Of a stretch of DNA of 37,019 nucleotides, positions 8,284 through 16,154 are shown piece after piece. Position 1 is the first letter of the stretch, and each line of letters starts with the position of its first letter. A model generated the notes under the pieces. The model worked only from the letters and a program-made list of their open reading frames with translations, made no database searches and had not been told where the DNA came from. Source of the DNA: Candidatus Solibacter usitatus (GTDB taxonomy: Bacteria; Acidobacteriota; Terriglobia; Bryobacterales; Bryobacteraceae); the NCBI GenBank assembly GCA_016213245.1, contig JACRBC010000125.1, positions 1-37,019 of the forward strand. The letters run 5' to 3'. The position numbers and the translations under genes are program-made.

Positions 8284-9366
8284 ATGAGCGAGCGAGTCGT
8301 GGAGCAGGGTCAACCGAAGCGGCTGGGCGTGTTTGAGCGCTACCTGACGCTCTGGGTGGGCGCGTGCATGGTGGGGGGCCTGCTGCTGGGCAAGGCTTTG
8401 CCGGCGGTAACGGCGGCGTTGCGGCGGATGGAGTTCGGCCAGGGCAGCCAGATCAACGTGCCGATCGCGATTCTCATCTGGCTGATGATCGTGCCGATGA
8501 TGATGAAGGTCGATTTCGGCTCCATCCTGCACATCGGCCGCCGGCCCCGCGGATTGCTGGTGACGCTGTTTGTCAACTGGGTGGTGAAGCCGTTCTCGAT
8601 GGCGGCTCTGGCGGTGGTGTTCTTCCGCTACGTATTCGGGGGAGTCCTGACGGCGGATGAAGGCTCGCAGTACATCGCCGGCTGCATCATTCTGGCGGCG
8701 GCGCCCTGCACGGCGATGGTGTTTGTCTGGAGCTATCTCACCGATGGGGATCCGGCATACACGCTGGTGCAGGTGGCGGTGAACGATCTGATCATGCTGG
8801 TGCTGTTTGCGCCCATCGTGCGCTTCCTGGTCAGCGGGGCGTCGTCGCTGGACGTGCCTTTTCTGGTCCTGCTGTACTCCGTCCTGGTCTTTATCGTCAT
8901 CCCGCTCACGGCCGGCGTGCTCTTGCGGCACTGGTTCATCCGCCGCCACGGCCGCCAGTGGTTCGAGAACTCTTTGCTGCCGCGATTCGCCCCGGTGAGC
9001 ATGTCGGCCCTGCTGGCGACGCTGGTTCTGATCTTTGCCTTTCAAGCCGACAACATCACCGGCAAGTTCCTGCACGTGGCCATCATCGCCGTGCCCATCC
9101 TGATCCAGGTCTACTTCAATGCCAGCCTGACCTACGGCCTGATGCGCTGGCTGAAGGTGGGCCATTCGGTCGCCGCGCCGGGGGCGCTGATTGGCGCCAG
9201 CAACTTCTTTGAACTGGCGGTCGCTACAGCCATCGCGCTCTACGGGCCGGAATCGGGGGCGGCGCTGGCGACCGTGGTGGGCGTGCTGATTGAGGTTCCC
9301 GTCATGCTTTCGGTCTGTGGCTTCTGCAACCGCACGCGGCACTGGTTTGCAGAAAGTTCCGCATGA
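8284..9366 (+). CDS. acr3: ACR3-family arsenite efflux permease
   Basis: A 360-residue membrane protein with about ten hydrophobic segments. It belongs to the BART superfamily and exports arsenite using the membrane potential. Diagnostic blocks are VPMMMKVDF, VNWVVKPFSMAAL, CIILAAAPCTAMVFVWS with the conserved Cys at residue 142, and LIGASNFFELAVATAIAL. These separate it from the unrelated ArsB family. It lies upstream of arsR, and the arsR promoter begins right after its stop, so the pump is apparently transcribed from another promoter or is constitutive. Some annotation systems call this gene arsB. Confidence 0.93.
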   Translation: MSERVVEQGQPKRLGVFERYLTLWVGACMVGGLLLGKALPAVTAALRRMEFGQGSQINVPIAILIWLMIVPMMMKVDFGSILHIGRRPRGLLVTLFVNWVVKPFSMAALAVVFFRYVFGGVLTADEGSQYIAGCIILAAAPCTAMVFVWSYLTDGDPAYTLVQVAVNDLIMLVLFAPIVRFLVSGASSLDVPFLVLLYSVLVFIVIPLTAGVLLRHWFIRRHGRQWFENSLLPRFAPVSMSALLATLVLIFAFQADNITGKFLHVAIIAVPILIQVYFNASLTYGLMRWLKVGHSVAAPGALIGASNFFELAVATAIALYGPESGAALATVVGVLIEVPVMLSVCGFCNRTRHWFAESSA

Positions 9367-9370
9367 CCCC

Positions 9371-9408
9371 TTGACTAGTTCCATATTTCTACTATTCTAG
9401 AAATATGG
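9371..9408 (+). promoter_or_regulatory. arsR promoter with overlapping palindromic operator
   Basis: A -35 box TTGACT at 9371-9376 and a -10 box TATTCT at 9393-9398 are 16 bases apart. An 11-bp perfect inverted repeat has arms CCATATTTCTA (9381-9391) and TAGAAATATGG (9398-9408) around a 6-base centre. It spans the spacer, the -10 box and the arsR start codon at 9405. The transcript would begin at or next to the ATG, with no ribosome-binding site. ArsR-family repressors bind such repeats and release them when arsenite binds. Confidence 0.75.
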
Positions 9409-9743
9409 CACAGGAAGAGCAGAACGTCGTCCGGTACGCCGACATGTTTGCGGCCTTGGGCGCAGAGCCGCGGTTGCGGATTGTCCGCCTGCTCCTTTCG
9501 GCTCATCCGGAGGGCATGACGGTGGGTGACATCGGCAGCGAGCTCGGAATTCCCGGTTCCACCCTCTCTCACCACCTGGAGAAGCTGAAGAACGAGGAGT
9601 TGATCAGCGTGCGGCGGGAGGGGACGTTCCTGTGGTACAGCGCCAACTGCGACGGGTTGAAGGAGCTCCTTACCTTCCTGTACGCGGAGTGCTGCACGCG
9701 CAACCGGGCGATACAGCCCGAAGCCATACTGCACTGTTGTTAA
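9405..9743 (+). CDS. arsR: ArsR-family arsenite-responsive repressor
   Basis: A 112-residue winged-helix repressor. LGAEPRLRIVRLLL opens the domain, with the recognition helix in SELGIPGSTLSHHLEKLKNEELI and the wing in REGTFLWYS. Cysteines cluster near the C-terminus (YSANC, AECC and the final HCC). This resembles ArsR proteins that bind arsenite through a C-terminal cysteine set rather than the CVC motif in the DNA-binding helix. It is the first gene of arsR-arsM-arsC and sits directly on its own palindromic operator. The ATG at 9405 lies inside the right arm of that operator. Confidence 0.92.
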   Translation: MAQEEQNVVRYADMFAALGAEPRLRIVRLLLSAHPEGMTVGDIGSELGIPGSTLSHHLEKLKNEELISVRREGTFLWYSANCDGLKELLTFLYAECCTRNRAIQPEAILHCC

Positions 9744-9758
9744 TTGAAAGGAACCATC

Positions 9759-10586
9759 ATGAGCACTGAAACCATCAAGGAAACCGTTCGGGAGAAGTAC
9801 GGAGCGGCGGCGATGCGAGTGGTGAAGGGGGAGGGAAGCGCCTGCTGCGGGGCGACGGCATCCATCTCGGCGTGCTGCAATTCCCAGGACCCCATCACAT
9901 CCAACCTCTACGACGAGTTGCAGAAAAGCGAACTGCCGGACTCGGCGGTTCTGGCCTCGCTCGGGTGCGGCAATCCGACGGCGCTGGCGGAGTTGAAGGC
10001 CGGCGAGACGGTGCTGGACCTGGGCTCCGGCGGCGGCATCGACGTGCTGCTCTCGGCCCGGCGGGTGGGACCCACTGGCAAGGCCTACGGGCTGGACATG
10101 ACCGACGAGATGCTGGCGCTGGCCAACGACAACAAGCGCAAGGCGGGCGTCGAGAATGTCGAGTTTCTGAAGGGCGAGATCGAGAACATTCCGCTGCCGG
10201 ACAACTCGGTGGACGTGATCATCTCCAACTGCGTGATCAACCTGTCGGCCGATAAGGACCGCGTGCTGGCGGAGGCCTTCCGGGTGCTGAAGCCGGGGGG
10301 CCGTTTCGCCGTCAGCGACGTGGTGGTGCGGGGAGAAGTGCCGGCCGGATTGCGGCGCAACGTCGAGCTGTGGGTGGGCTGCATCGCCGGCGCGCTGGAG
10401 GAGTCCGATTACAAAGACAAGCTGGCGTGTGCGGGATTCACCTTGATCGACGTCGAGCCGACCAGGATCTACAGGGCGGCCGACGCGCGGGAGTTCCTGG
10501 CGGCGGAAGGGATTGACGCCGACGCCATCGCGCCGGAGGTGGACGGCAGGTTCATGAGCGCCTTCATTCGGGCGGTGAAGCCGTGA
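9759..10586 (+). CDS. arsM: Arsenite S-adenosylmethionine methyltransferase
   Basis: A 275-residue class I methyltransferase that methylates arsenite to methylated and volatile arsenicals. The SAM site is [16 protein letters not shown], followed by [13 protein letters not shown]. The three catalytic cysteines of ArsM are present: C70 ([10 protein letters not shown]), C158 (ISNCVINLS) and C208 (WVGCIAGAL). An extra N-terminal cysteine cluster is seen ([13 protein letters not shown]). A GAAAGGA at 9747-9753 sets the ATG at 9759 rather than the TTG at 9744. The gene lies between arsR and arsC, and the arsC GTG overlaps its stop by four bases. Confidence 0.95.
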   Translation: MSTETIKETVREKYGAAAMRVVKGEGSACCGATASISACCNSQDPITSNLYDELQKSELPDSAVLASLGCGNPTALAELKAGETVLDLGSGGGIDVLLSARRVGPTGKAYGLDMTDEMLALANDNKRKAGVENVEFLKGEIENIPLPDNSVDVIISNCVINLSADKDRVLAEAFRVLKPGGRFAVSDVVVRGEVPAGLRRNVELWVGCIAGALEESDYKDKLACAGFTLIDVEPTRIYRAADAREFLAAEGIDADAIAPEVDGRFMSAFIRAVKP

Positions 10587-10966
10587 AGCCGCGCATCCTG
10601 ATCCTGTGTACGGGCAACTCGGCGCGCTCGCAGATGGCCGAGGGGCTGTTCCGCCGGGCGCTGGGCCAGCGCTACGAGATCCACAGCGCGGGGACGCGGC
10701 CCTCCACGGTGCGTCCCGAGGCCATCCAGGCCATGGCGGAGATCGGCATCGACATTTCCGGGCATCGTTCGAAGGCGGTGGATGAGTTCGCCGGGCAGGA
10801 GTTCGCCTACGTCATCACGGTCTGCGGGAACGCACGCGAGCCGTGCCCGGTGTTTCCTGCACAAACGAAGCTGCTCCACTGGCCCTTCGACGATCCGCAC
10901 ACGCTGGACGACTTCCGGCGGGTGCGCGACCAGATCGCTTCGCACATCGCGCTCTGGCAGCCCTGA
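10583..10966 (+). CDS. arsC: Arsenate reductase, low-molecular-weight phosphatase (thioredoxin-coupled) type
   Basis: A 127-residue LMW-PTPase-fold enzyme that reduces arsenate to arsenite. The catalytic CX5R loop is CTGNSAR (C9-R15) and the general-acid DP lies in WPFDDPH. Two more cysteines, C81 and C88 in VCGNAREPC, match the spacing of the redox relay in pI258-type ArsC, which passes oxidation to thioredoxin. The GTG start at 10583 overlaps the arsM stop (GTGA), implying translational coupling. The reductase supplies arsenite to both ArsM and the ACR3 pump. Confidence 0.93.
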   Translation: MKPRILILCTGNSARSQMAEGLFRRALGQRYEIHSAGTRPSTVRPEAIQAMAEIGIDISGHRSKAVDEFAGQEFAYVITVCGNAREPCPVFPAQTKLLHWPFDDPHTLDDFRRVRDQIASHIALWQP

Positions 10967-11019
10967 GGAAGAAGGGGCCAGTGCTGCACCGGCACGGTTG
11001 AGGGCCGCCCAGTGATAGC

Positions 11020-13158
11020 ATGGCTCTCGATATGAGACTCGCAGGGCTGATACTCGTCTTTGGGGCGGCGTGCGCCGGCGCTTCCGGGCGCCTGAAAGTA
11101 TCGTTAAACGGCGACTGGCAGGTGGGCGAAAGCGTCTCGGGCATCGACATGCCGGCGAGCTTCGGCCACACGGCGCCGGTGCCGGGGCTGGCGAACCTGG
11201 CCGTGCCGGCATTTCAGGACGTAGACCGGTTCGACGGGCGGGAGTTCATCCAGATTTCAATCCGCGAGAAGCGGCTGCCGGAGAGCGCCAGGGTGTTCAC
11301 GGCCGGCGTGCCGCGCCAGGAACGAAACTTTTTCTGGTACCGGCGGAGTTTCCGCGCCGGCGCCAGGCGGCCGGTGGCGATGCTGCGCGTGGCCAAGGCG
11401 CAATTCGGCACGGCGGTGTGGCTAAACGGGCAGAAGGTGGGCGAGCACCTGGGGTGCTTCAGCGCCGGGTATTTCGACGTCGCCGGGGCGATGAAGTGGG
11501 ATGGCGACAACGACCTGGTGATCCGCATCGGGGCGCATCCGGCGGCGGTTCCGGAGTGGTCGCCGGCGGGGACGGATTTCGAGAAGTACAAGTGGACGCC
11601 GGGCATCTACGACAACGTCGATCTGATCCTGACGGGTAATCCGTACATTGAGAGCGTGCAGGTGGCGCCGCGGCTGGCCTCGTCGTCGGCCGAGATTGAG
11701 ACGGTGCTCATCAACAAGGGCAACGTAGCAGTGATGGTGGCACTCTCGCACACCATCGAACAGTGGAGGGCGGCGGCCCCGCCGGTGCTGCTGAAGCCGG
11801 GCGAGAGAAAGAGCGTGCGGGCGGTGGTGCGAATGCCGGGCGCGAAGCTGTGGACGCCGGAGACGCCGAACCTGTACCGGGTAAAGACGGCGGCGGGCGC
11901 CGACACGATGGAGACCCGCTTCGGGATGCGCGAGTTCCGTTTCGACACTTCGACCAAACGGGCGTATCTGAACGGCAAGCCGTATTTCCTGCGGGGATCC
12001 AACATCACGTTGCACCGTTTCTTTGAAGACCCGCTCTGCAAGCGGTACCCGTGGGAGGAGGCGTGGGTCCGGAAGTTGCTGGTGGAGGGCCCGAAGAAGA
12101 TGAACTGGAACTCGTTCCGGTTCTGTATCGGGCCGGCGCCGGAGATGTGGTTCGACATCGCCGACGAGGCCGGTCTGCTGATCCAGAACGAGTTTTTCAT
12201 CTGGAACGGGCGGGAGTACTTCCCGCCGTATCGCGGCGAGGAGCTGATCACGCAGTATTCGGAGTGGATGCGGGATCACTGGAACCACCCCAGCGTGGCG
12301 ATCTGGGACGCGTCGAACGAGACGGACTCGGAGCTGCTGCGCGAGACTGTGATTCCGGCGGTGCGGAAGCTGGACCTGTCGAACCGGCCGTGGGACAACG
12401 GGTACTCGGTGCCGACGGGCGTGAACGATCCGGTGGAGGACCACCCGTACCTGTTCAGCGCCTTGCGAAGGCCGGAGCGGTCGTTCGCCATGAAGGACCT
12501 GGAACAGATGACGGGGGCGAAGACCACCAACGCGGGGCATCCGTCGGCCCACGCGGTGATCGCCAACGAGTACGGCTGGCTGTGGGTGACGCGCGACGGC
12601 ACGCCGACGCCATTGACGGAGAAGGTGTATGAACGTCTGATTGGGAAAGATGCGACGGCGGGGCAGCGGTTCGAGCTTTACGCCTATTACCTGGCGGGGC
12701 TGACCGAGTTCTGGCGGGCGCACAGGAACTTCGCCGGCGTGCTGCACTTCACCTGGCTGACGTCGAGTTATCCGGGGGTGAAGACGGGGGACCACTGGAA
12801 GGACGTGGAAAAGCTGGAACTGGAGCCCAATTTCGCGGAGTGGGTGAGGGAGAGCTTCAAGCCGCTGGGGGTGTACATTAACTTCTGGCAGCCGGAGTTG
12901 AAGGCAGGCTCGACGCGGACCTACCCTGTGATGATGGTGAACGACCTGGAGACGCCGGCGCGAGGCCGTCTGAAGCTGGAATGGGTGGGCGGCGCGGCCC
13001 GGGAGGTTGAGTTCGAATTGCCGCTCTACGGGGCGCACACCTGGCAGGTGGCGCTGGAGTCGCCGGGCGCGGCGGGTCCGGCCATATTGAGGGCCACCGC
13101 GCTGGCGGAGGGCCGCGAAGCGACGGTATCGAGAAGGAAAGTGGAGGTAAAGCGATGA
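11020..13158 (+). CDS. Secreted glycoside hydrolase family 2 protein
   Basis: A 712-residue protein with a hydrophobic leader (RLAGLILVFGAACAGASG). The ATG at 11032 gives a cleaner signal peptide than the one at 11020. A GH2 sugar-binding jelly-roll follows (about 30-200; SLNGDWQ, NFFWYRRSF, VWLNGQKVGEH). Then come an Ig-like domain and a TIM barrel from about residue 310 (FLRGSNITLHRFFEDP). The acid/base Glu is E434 in the block NHPSVAIWDASNE, and the nucleophile is probably E517 in ANEYGWLW. The family includes beta-galactosidases, beta-mannosidases and beta-glucuronidases; the substrate is not determinable here. Its stop overlaps the next start (ATGA), so it is coupled to the GH172 gene. 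Confidence 0.88.
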   Translation: MALDMRLAGLILVFGAACAGASGRLKVSLNGDWQVGESVSGIDMPASFGHTAPVPGLANLAVPAFQDVDRFDGREFIQISIREKRLPESARVFTAGVPRQERNFFWYRRSFRAGARRPVAMLRVAKAQFGTAVWLNGQKVGEHLGCFSAGYFDVAGAMKWDGDNDLVIRIGAHPAAVPEWSPAGTDFEKYKWTPGIYDNVDLILTGNPYIESVQVAPRLASSSAEIETVLINKGNVAVMVALSHTIEQWRAAAPPVLLKPGERKSVRAVVRMPGAKLWTPETPNLYRVKTAAGADTMETRFGMREFRFDTSTKRAYLNGKPYFLRGSNITLHRFFEDPLCKRYPWEEAWVRKLLVEGPKKMNWNSFRFCIGPAPEMWFDIADEAGLLIQNEFFIWNGREYFPPYRGEELITQYSEWMRDHWNHPSVAIWDASNETDSELLRETVIPAVRKLDLSNRPWDNGYSVPTGVNDPVEDHPYLFSALRRPERSFAMKDLEQMTGAKTTNAGHPSAHAVIANEYGWLWVTRDGTPTPLTEKVYERLIGKDATAGQRFELYAYYLAGLTEFWRAHRNFAGVLHFTWLTSSYPGVKTGDHWKDVEKLELEPNFAEWVRESFKPLGVYINFWQPELKAGSTRTYPVMMVNDLETPARGRLKLEWVGGAAREVEFELPLYGAHTWQVALESPGAAGPAILRATALAEGREATVSRRKVEVKR

Positions 13159-14285
13159 AGAATGTCGAGCGGAGAGGATTCTTCCGGGGCGCGCTGGCCG
13201 CGCTGGGACTGGGCGCGGTGGCGGCGCCGGAGGCCGCGGCGCAGCAGGCGCGCGGCGGCGGAGCGGCGGCGGCTCGTTACCTGCCCAACTACTGCCGGGC
13301 GCAGAACTACAAGTCACTGAAGCAGTCGAGCTACGACGTGACGGGGGGCAACTCCGACCGCTGGCCGATCAAGCCGGGGGAGACGATCGAGATCTTCAAC
13401 CAGAAGGGCGCGGGCATGATCTCGCACATCTGGTTCACGATTTCCGCTGCCAGCCCGCTGCACCTGAAGGAGCTGGTGCTGCGTGCCTGGTGGGACGGCG
13501 GCGAAAAACCGGCGATTGAGGCCCCCATCGGCGACTTCTTCGGATTGAACCTCGGCGACTACGTGCTCTACGAGAGCGAGTACCTGGCCTGCTCGCCAGG
13601 CAAGTCGTTGAACTGCTACTTCGCCATGCCGTACCGGACCGCGGCGCGAATGACGGTGACCAACGAGGGCTCGCGTGACGTCTCGTCGTTCTATTCCAAC
13701 ATCGATTTTCTGGCCGTGGAGACGCTGCCGGCCGACACATTGTACTTTCACGCGCAGTACCGGCAGGCGACGCCCAACACGGCGCAGAAGCTGGCGGACC
13801 GCAAGAACCCGGACGGCAAGACGAACTACGTCTACTGCGAGACGCGCGGCCGCGGCCACCTGATGGGGGTGACGCTGGGCGTGATCCAGAACAGCGAGGC
13901 CTGGATGGGCGAAGGCGACGACATGATCTTCGTCGACGACGAGACCAAGCCGCTGATTGTGGGCACGGGCAGCGAGGACTACTTCCTGGGGAGCTGGAAC
14001 TTCGGCGGCCGGGAGAACGCCAAGGCGTTCGCCTACCACCAATACGGCGCCCAGTTGATCCAAAGCCCGGAACGCGTGGGTGGGCGTTACTGTTGTTATC
14101 GTTTTCACGGAGATAACCCGGTGACCTTCACGCGTTACTTGAAACACTCCATGGAGCACGGGCACGCCAACGACCGGGCGGACAACTTCTACAGTTGCTG
14201 CTACTGGTACCAGGACAAGCCGTCGGCCGAGTTGCCGGCGCTGCCGGCTGTGAAAGACAGGCTGCCCAAGGTGGTGACGGCATGA
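13155..14285 (+). CDS. DUF2961 / glycoside hydrolase family 172 protein with Tat signal
   Basis: A 376-residue protein with an N-terminal twin-arginine-like leader (ERRGFFRGALAALGLGAVAA), so it is probably exported folded. The mature part has DUF2961 hallmarks: NSDRWPIKPGETIEIFNQKG, ISHIWFTISA, the acidic segment IGDFFGLNLGDY and GTGSEDYFLGSWNFGG. DUF2961 proteins are now classed as GH172, with characterised members acting on fructose or arabinose linkages, and often form trimers. The gene overlaps both neighbours by four bases (GH2 before, cupin after). The three are likely one secreted glycan-processing unit. Confidence 0.88.
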   Translation: MKNVERRGFFRGALAALGLGAVAAPEAAAQQARGGGAAAARYLPNYCRAQNYKSLKQSSYDVTGGNSDRWPIKPGETIEIFNQKGAGMISHIWFTISAASPLHLKELVLRAWWDGGEKPAIEAPIGDFFGLNLGDYVLYESEYLACSPGKSLNCYFAMPYRTAARMTVTNEGSRDVSSFYSNIDFLAVETLPADTLYFHAQYRQATPNTAQKLADRKNPDGKTNYVYCETRGRGHLMGVTLGVIQNSEAWMGEGDDMIFVDDETKPLIVGTGSEDYFLGSWNFGGRENAKAFAYHQYGAQLIQSPERVGGRYCCYRFHGDNPVTFTRYLKHSMEHGHANDRADNFYSCCYWYQDKPSAELPALPAVKDRLPKVVTA

Positions 14286-15145
14286 AGAAGACAATCTGGC
14301 TGTTTGCGGCGATGGCGGCGGCGGCCGCCGCCACCGCCATTCCGGGCGTCGTGCACTGGCCGGCGGCGGAGTTGCAGGGGTGGAACGCCAAACTCGCCGC
14401 GCAAATGAAGGATTCGACGCCGAAGGGACAGGACCTGGGCAAGTGGGGCACCCACGGCTTTGGGATCACGCGCCGGGTGGCCGACGGGGAGGCGGAGGTG
14501 CACGAGAGAGTGACGGACTTCTTCGTGGCCGAGGCGGGCGAGGCGGATCTGTTGGTGGGCGGCAAGGTGCTGAACGCCAGAAGCGCCGGCGCCGGCGAGG
14601 GGCGCGGGTCGGGGATCGAGGGAGGAAGAAGGGTCACGTTGCGGCCGGGCGATCTGGTGCGCATCCCGGCGGACATGCCCCATCAGTTGCTGGTCAAGAA
14701 AGAGTTCCTCTATTTCGTGGTGAAGGTGCAGCAGGCTGGTCCGGAGGCGGCGGAGGGATTCACACATTGGCCGGCGGCGGACCGGGCGGGCGCGCGCGCC
14801 AGGCTGGCGTCACAACTGGCGGGCAAGACGGTGGCGGTGGAGGCCCGCTCGTTCGGCAACCACTCAAAGATGATGGTCTACCGCACGGGGGACGGCGAGG
14901 TGGAGGTGCATGAGAAGCAGGCCGACATCTGGGTGGTCGAGTCGGGCGAGGGCGTGCTGGTGGTGGGCGGAAAGACGGTGGGCGGGCGCTCGACGGCGCC
15001 GGGTGAAATCCGCGGGGCGTCGATTGAGGGAGGCGAAAGGGTGGAGCTGCGTGCCGGGGACAAGGCGCACATCCGGGCGGGCGTGCCGCACCAGGCTCTG
15101 ACGAAGAAGGAGCTGGTGTATACAGTGGTGAAGGTGACTGAGTAA
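14282..15145 (+). CDS. Secreted protein with two tandem cupin domains
   Basis: The 287-residue product starts MKKTIWLFAAMAAAAAATA, a signal peptide. It then contains two similar cupin units of about 130 residues. Both begin with HWPAA, include a VHE(R/K) motif with D(F/I)(F/W)VVE-like strands and VGG-KxL/V, and end with a GD...RIPADMPHQ or GDKAHIRAGVPHQ motif. The PHQ histidine and upstream VHE could bind a metal. The function is unknown; it may be a sugar-binding or isomerase-like partner of the hydrolases. The start overlaps the GH172 stop (ATGA), which rules out a longer upstream start. Confidence 0.8.
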   Translation: MKKTIWLFAAMAAAAAATAIPGVVHWPAAELQGWNAKLAAQMKDSTPKGQDLGKWGTHGFGITRRVADGEAEVHERVTDFFVAEAGEADLLVGGKVLNARSAGAGEGRGSGIEGGRRVTLRPGDLVRIPADMPHQLLVKKEFLYFVVKVQQAGPEAAEGFTHWPAADRAGARARLASQLAGKTVAVEARSFGNHSKMMVYRTGDGEVEVHEKQADIWVVESGEGVLVVGGKTVGGRSTAPGEIRGASIEGGERVELRAGDKAHIRAGVPHQALTKKELVYTVVKVTE

Positions 15146-15157
15146 AGCCGGTGGAGA

Positions 15158-16087
15158 TCAGCGCGCCGGGGTGGTGCGGGAGACCGTCTCGCTGATGGTC
15201 TGCACGGGGCCGAGGCCGGCTTTGGCGCCGAGGTTGGGGCGCTGGACGGCGAAGACCTGAACGGTGGCGCCGTCAGCGCTCTGGCGGCTGGTGAAGTGCT
15301 GGCGCTCGCGGAGCTGTAGCTTGCCGTCGGCGGAGACGGCCCGGCCGGGCGCGGCGGGACCGTAGACGTCTACCTCTTTGCGCTCGCCGCCATCCGGTGT
15401 CTTCAGCGTGGTGGCGACCGAGGTCCTGGCGAGCTGGAGCCGGCCGGTGGTGACCGATTCGTACTCGTCGGTCTGCTCGCGCACCTGGCCGTTGATGGTG
15501 GCGGCTTTGACGATGCGGCGGCCGGCCTCGGCAAACCGGCCGTTGGAGTCGCGGCTGTAGACGGTCTCGTCCTTCTCCGACGTGGTCTTGGTGACGGTCT
15601 CCTGGGAGACCCTTCGTTCCACCGCTTCGAGTGAGCCGCTGATGCCGGCGCGCTCCACCGAGGTTTCACGCGTGACGGTGTCTCCCGCCTTGCGGAGCTG
15701 CGTGGCAGCGCGCTCGGAGAGTTGCAGGTTGCCATTGAGGTCGCCGCGGTAGGTGGTGACCGACTCCGTGCCGGAGCCGTCGGCGCGCGTCGTACTTTCA
15801 ATCACGGTCTTCTCCGGCGGCAGCGGGCGGCCGTTGGGGTCGAAGCGTTTGGTGATGCGTTCGACGACGCGGACACCGCCTTCGTTGCGGAGGATCTTTT
15901 CCTGCACCTGTTCGACCGGGACACGCCGGCCGTTGACGTCGCGGACGGTCTCCGATGACGCGCCCTCCCCGGAGCGGGCCTGGGTCCAGTCCGAGCGACG
16001 CCCGTTGAGGTCGAAGACATAGGTGGAGGACTGCGTCTGCTGGGCTGGCAAGCCCAGCGCGATCAGTGCGAAGGCGAGAATTCGCAT
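15158..16087 (-). CDS. Secreted protein with degenerate D-x-N-G repeats, unknown function
   Basis: A 309-residue protein with an N-terminal signal (MRILAFALIALGLPAQQT). The rest is highly polar and looks like a chain of short repeats, each with an aspartate-asparagine-glycine turn: FDLNGRRSDW, RDVNGRRVPV, FDPNGRPLPP, GDLNGNLQLS and RDSNGRFAEA. Between these turns are Thr/Glu/Arg-rich strands. The pattern suggests a beta-rich repeat or solenoid exported to the periplasm or surface. No enzymatic motif is seen. It converges on the cupin gene, 12 bases apart, and is divergent from miaB. Confidence 0.75.
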   Translation of the reverse strand: MRILAFALIALGLPAQQTQSSTYVFDLNGRRSDWTQARSGEGASSETVRDVNGRRVPVEQVQEKILRNEGGVRVVERITKRFDPNGRPLPPEKTVIESTTRADGSGTESVTTYRGDLNGNLQLSERAATQLRKAGDTVTRETSVERAGISGSLEAVERRVSQETVTKTTSEKDETVYSRDSNGRFAEAGRRIVKAATINGQVREQTDEYESVTTGRLQLARTSVATTLKTPDGGERKEVDVYGPAAPGRAVSADGKLQLRERQHFTSRQSADGATVQVFAVQRPNLGAKAGLGPVQTISETVSRTTPAR

Positions 16088-16129
16088 ACTCGTAGATCGT
16101 CGGGAGCGAAGGCGGCCTTTAGGGCATGT

Positions 16130-16150
16130 CCGCTACAATAGACGTAGCGG
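16130..16150 (+). promoter_or_regulatory. Hairpin and TACAAT element before miaB
   Basis: A perfect 7-bp inverted repeat CCGCTAC/GTAGCGG with a 7-base loop ends four bases before the miaB ATG. It contains a TACAAT hexamer (16134-16139) that could be a -10 box, though no clear -35 box is seen 16-18 bases upstream. As RNA it would occlude the start region. A role is not proven. Confidence 0.3.
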
Positions 16151-16154
16151 GGCC

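Noticed and set aside
8284..9366. ArsB-family pump
   Set aside because: The AAPCTAMVF cysteine motif and ten-segment pattern belong to ACR3, which is unrelated to ArsB.
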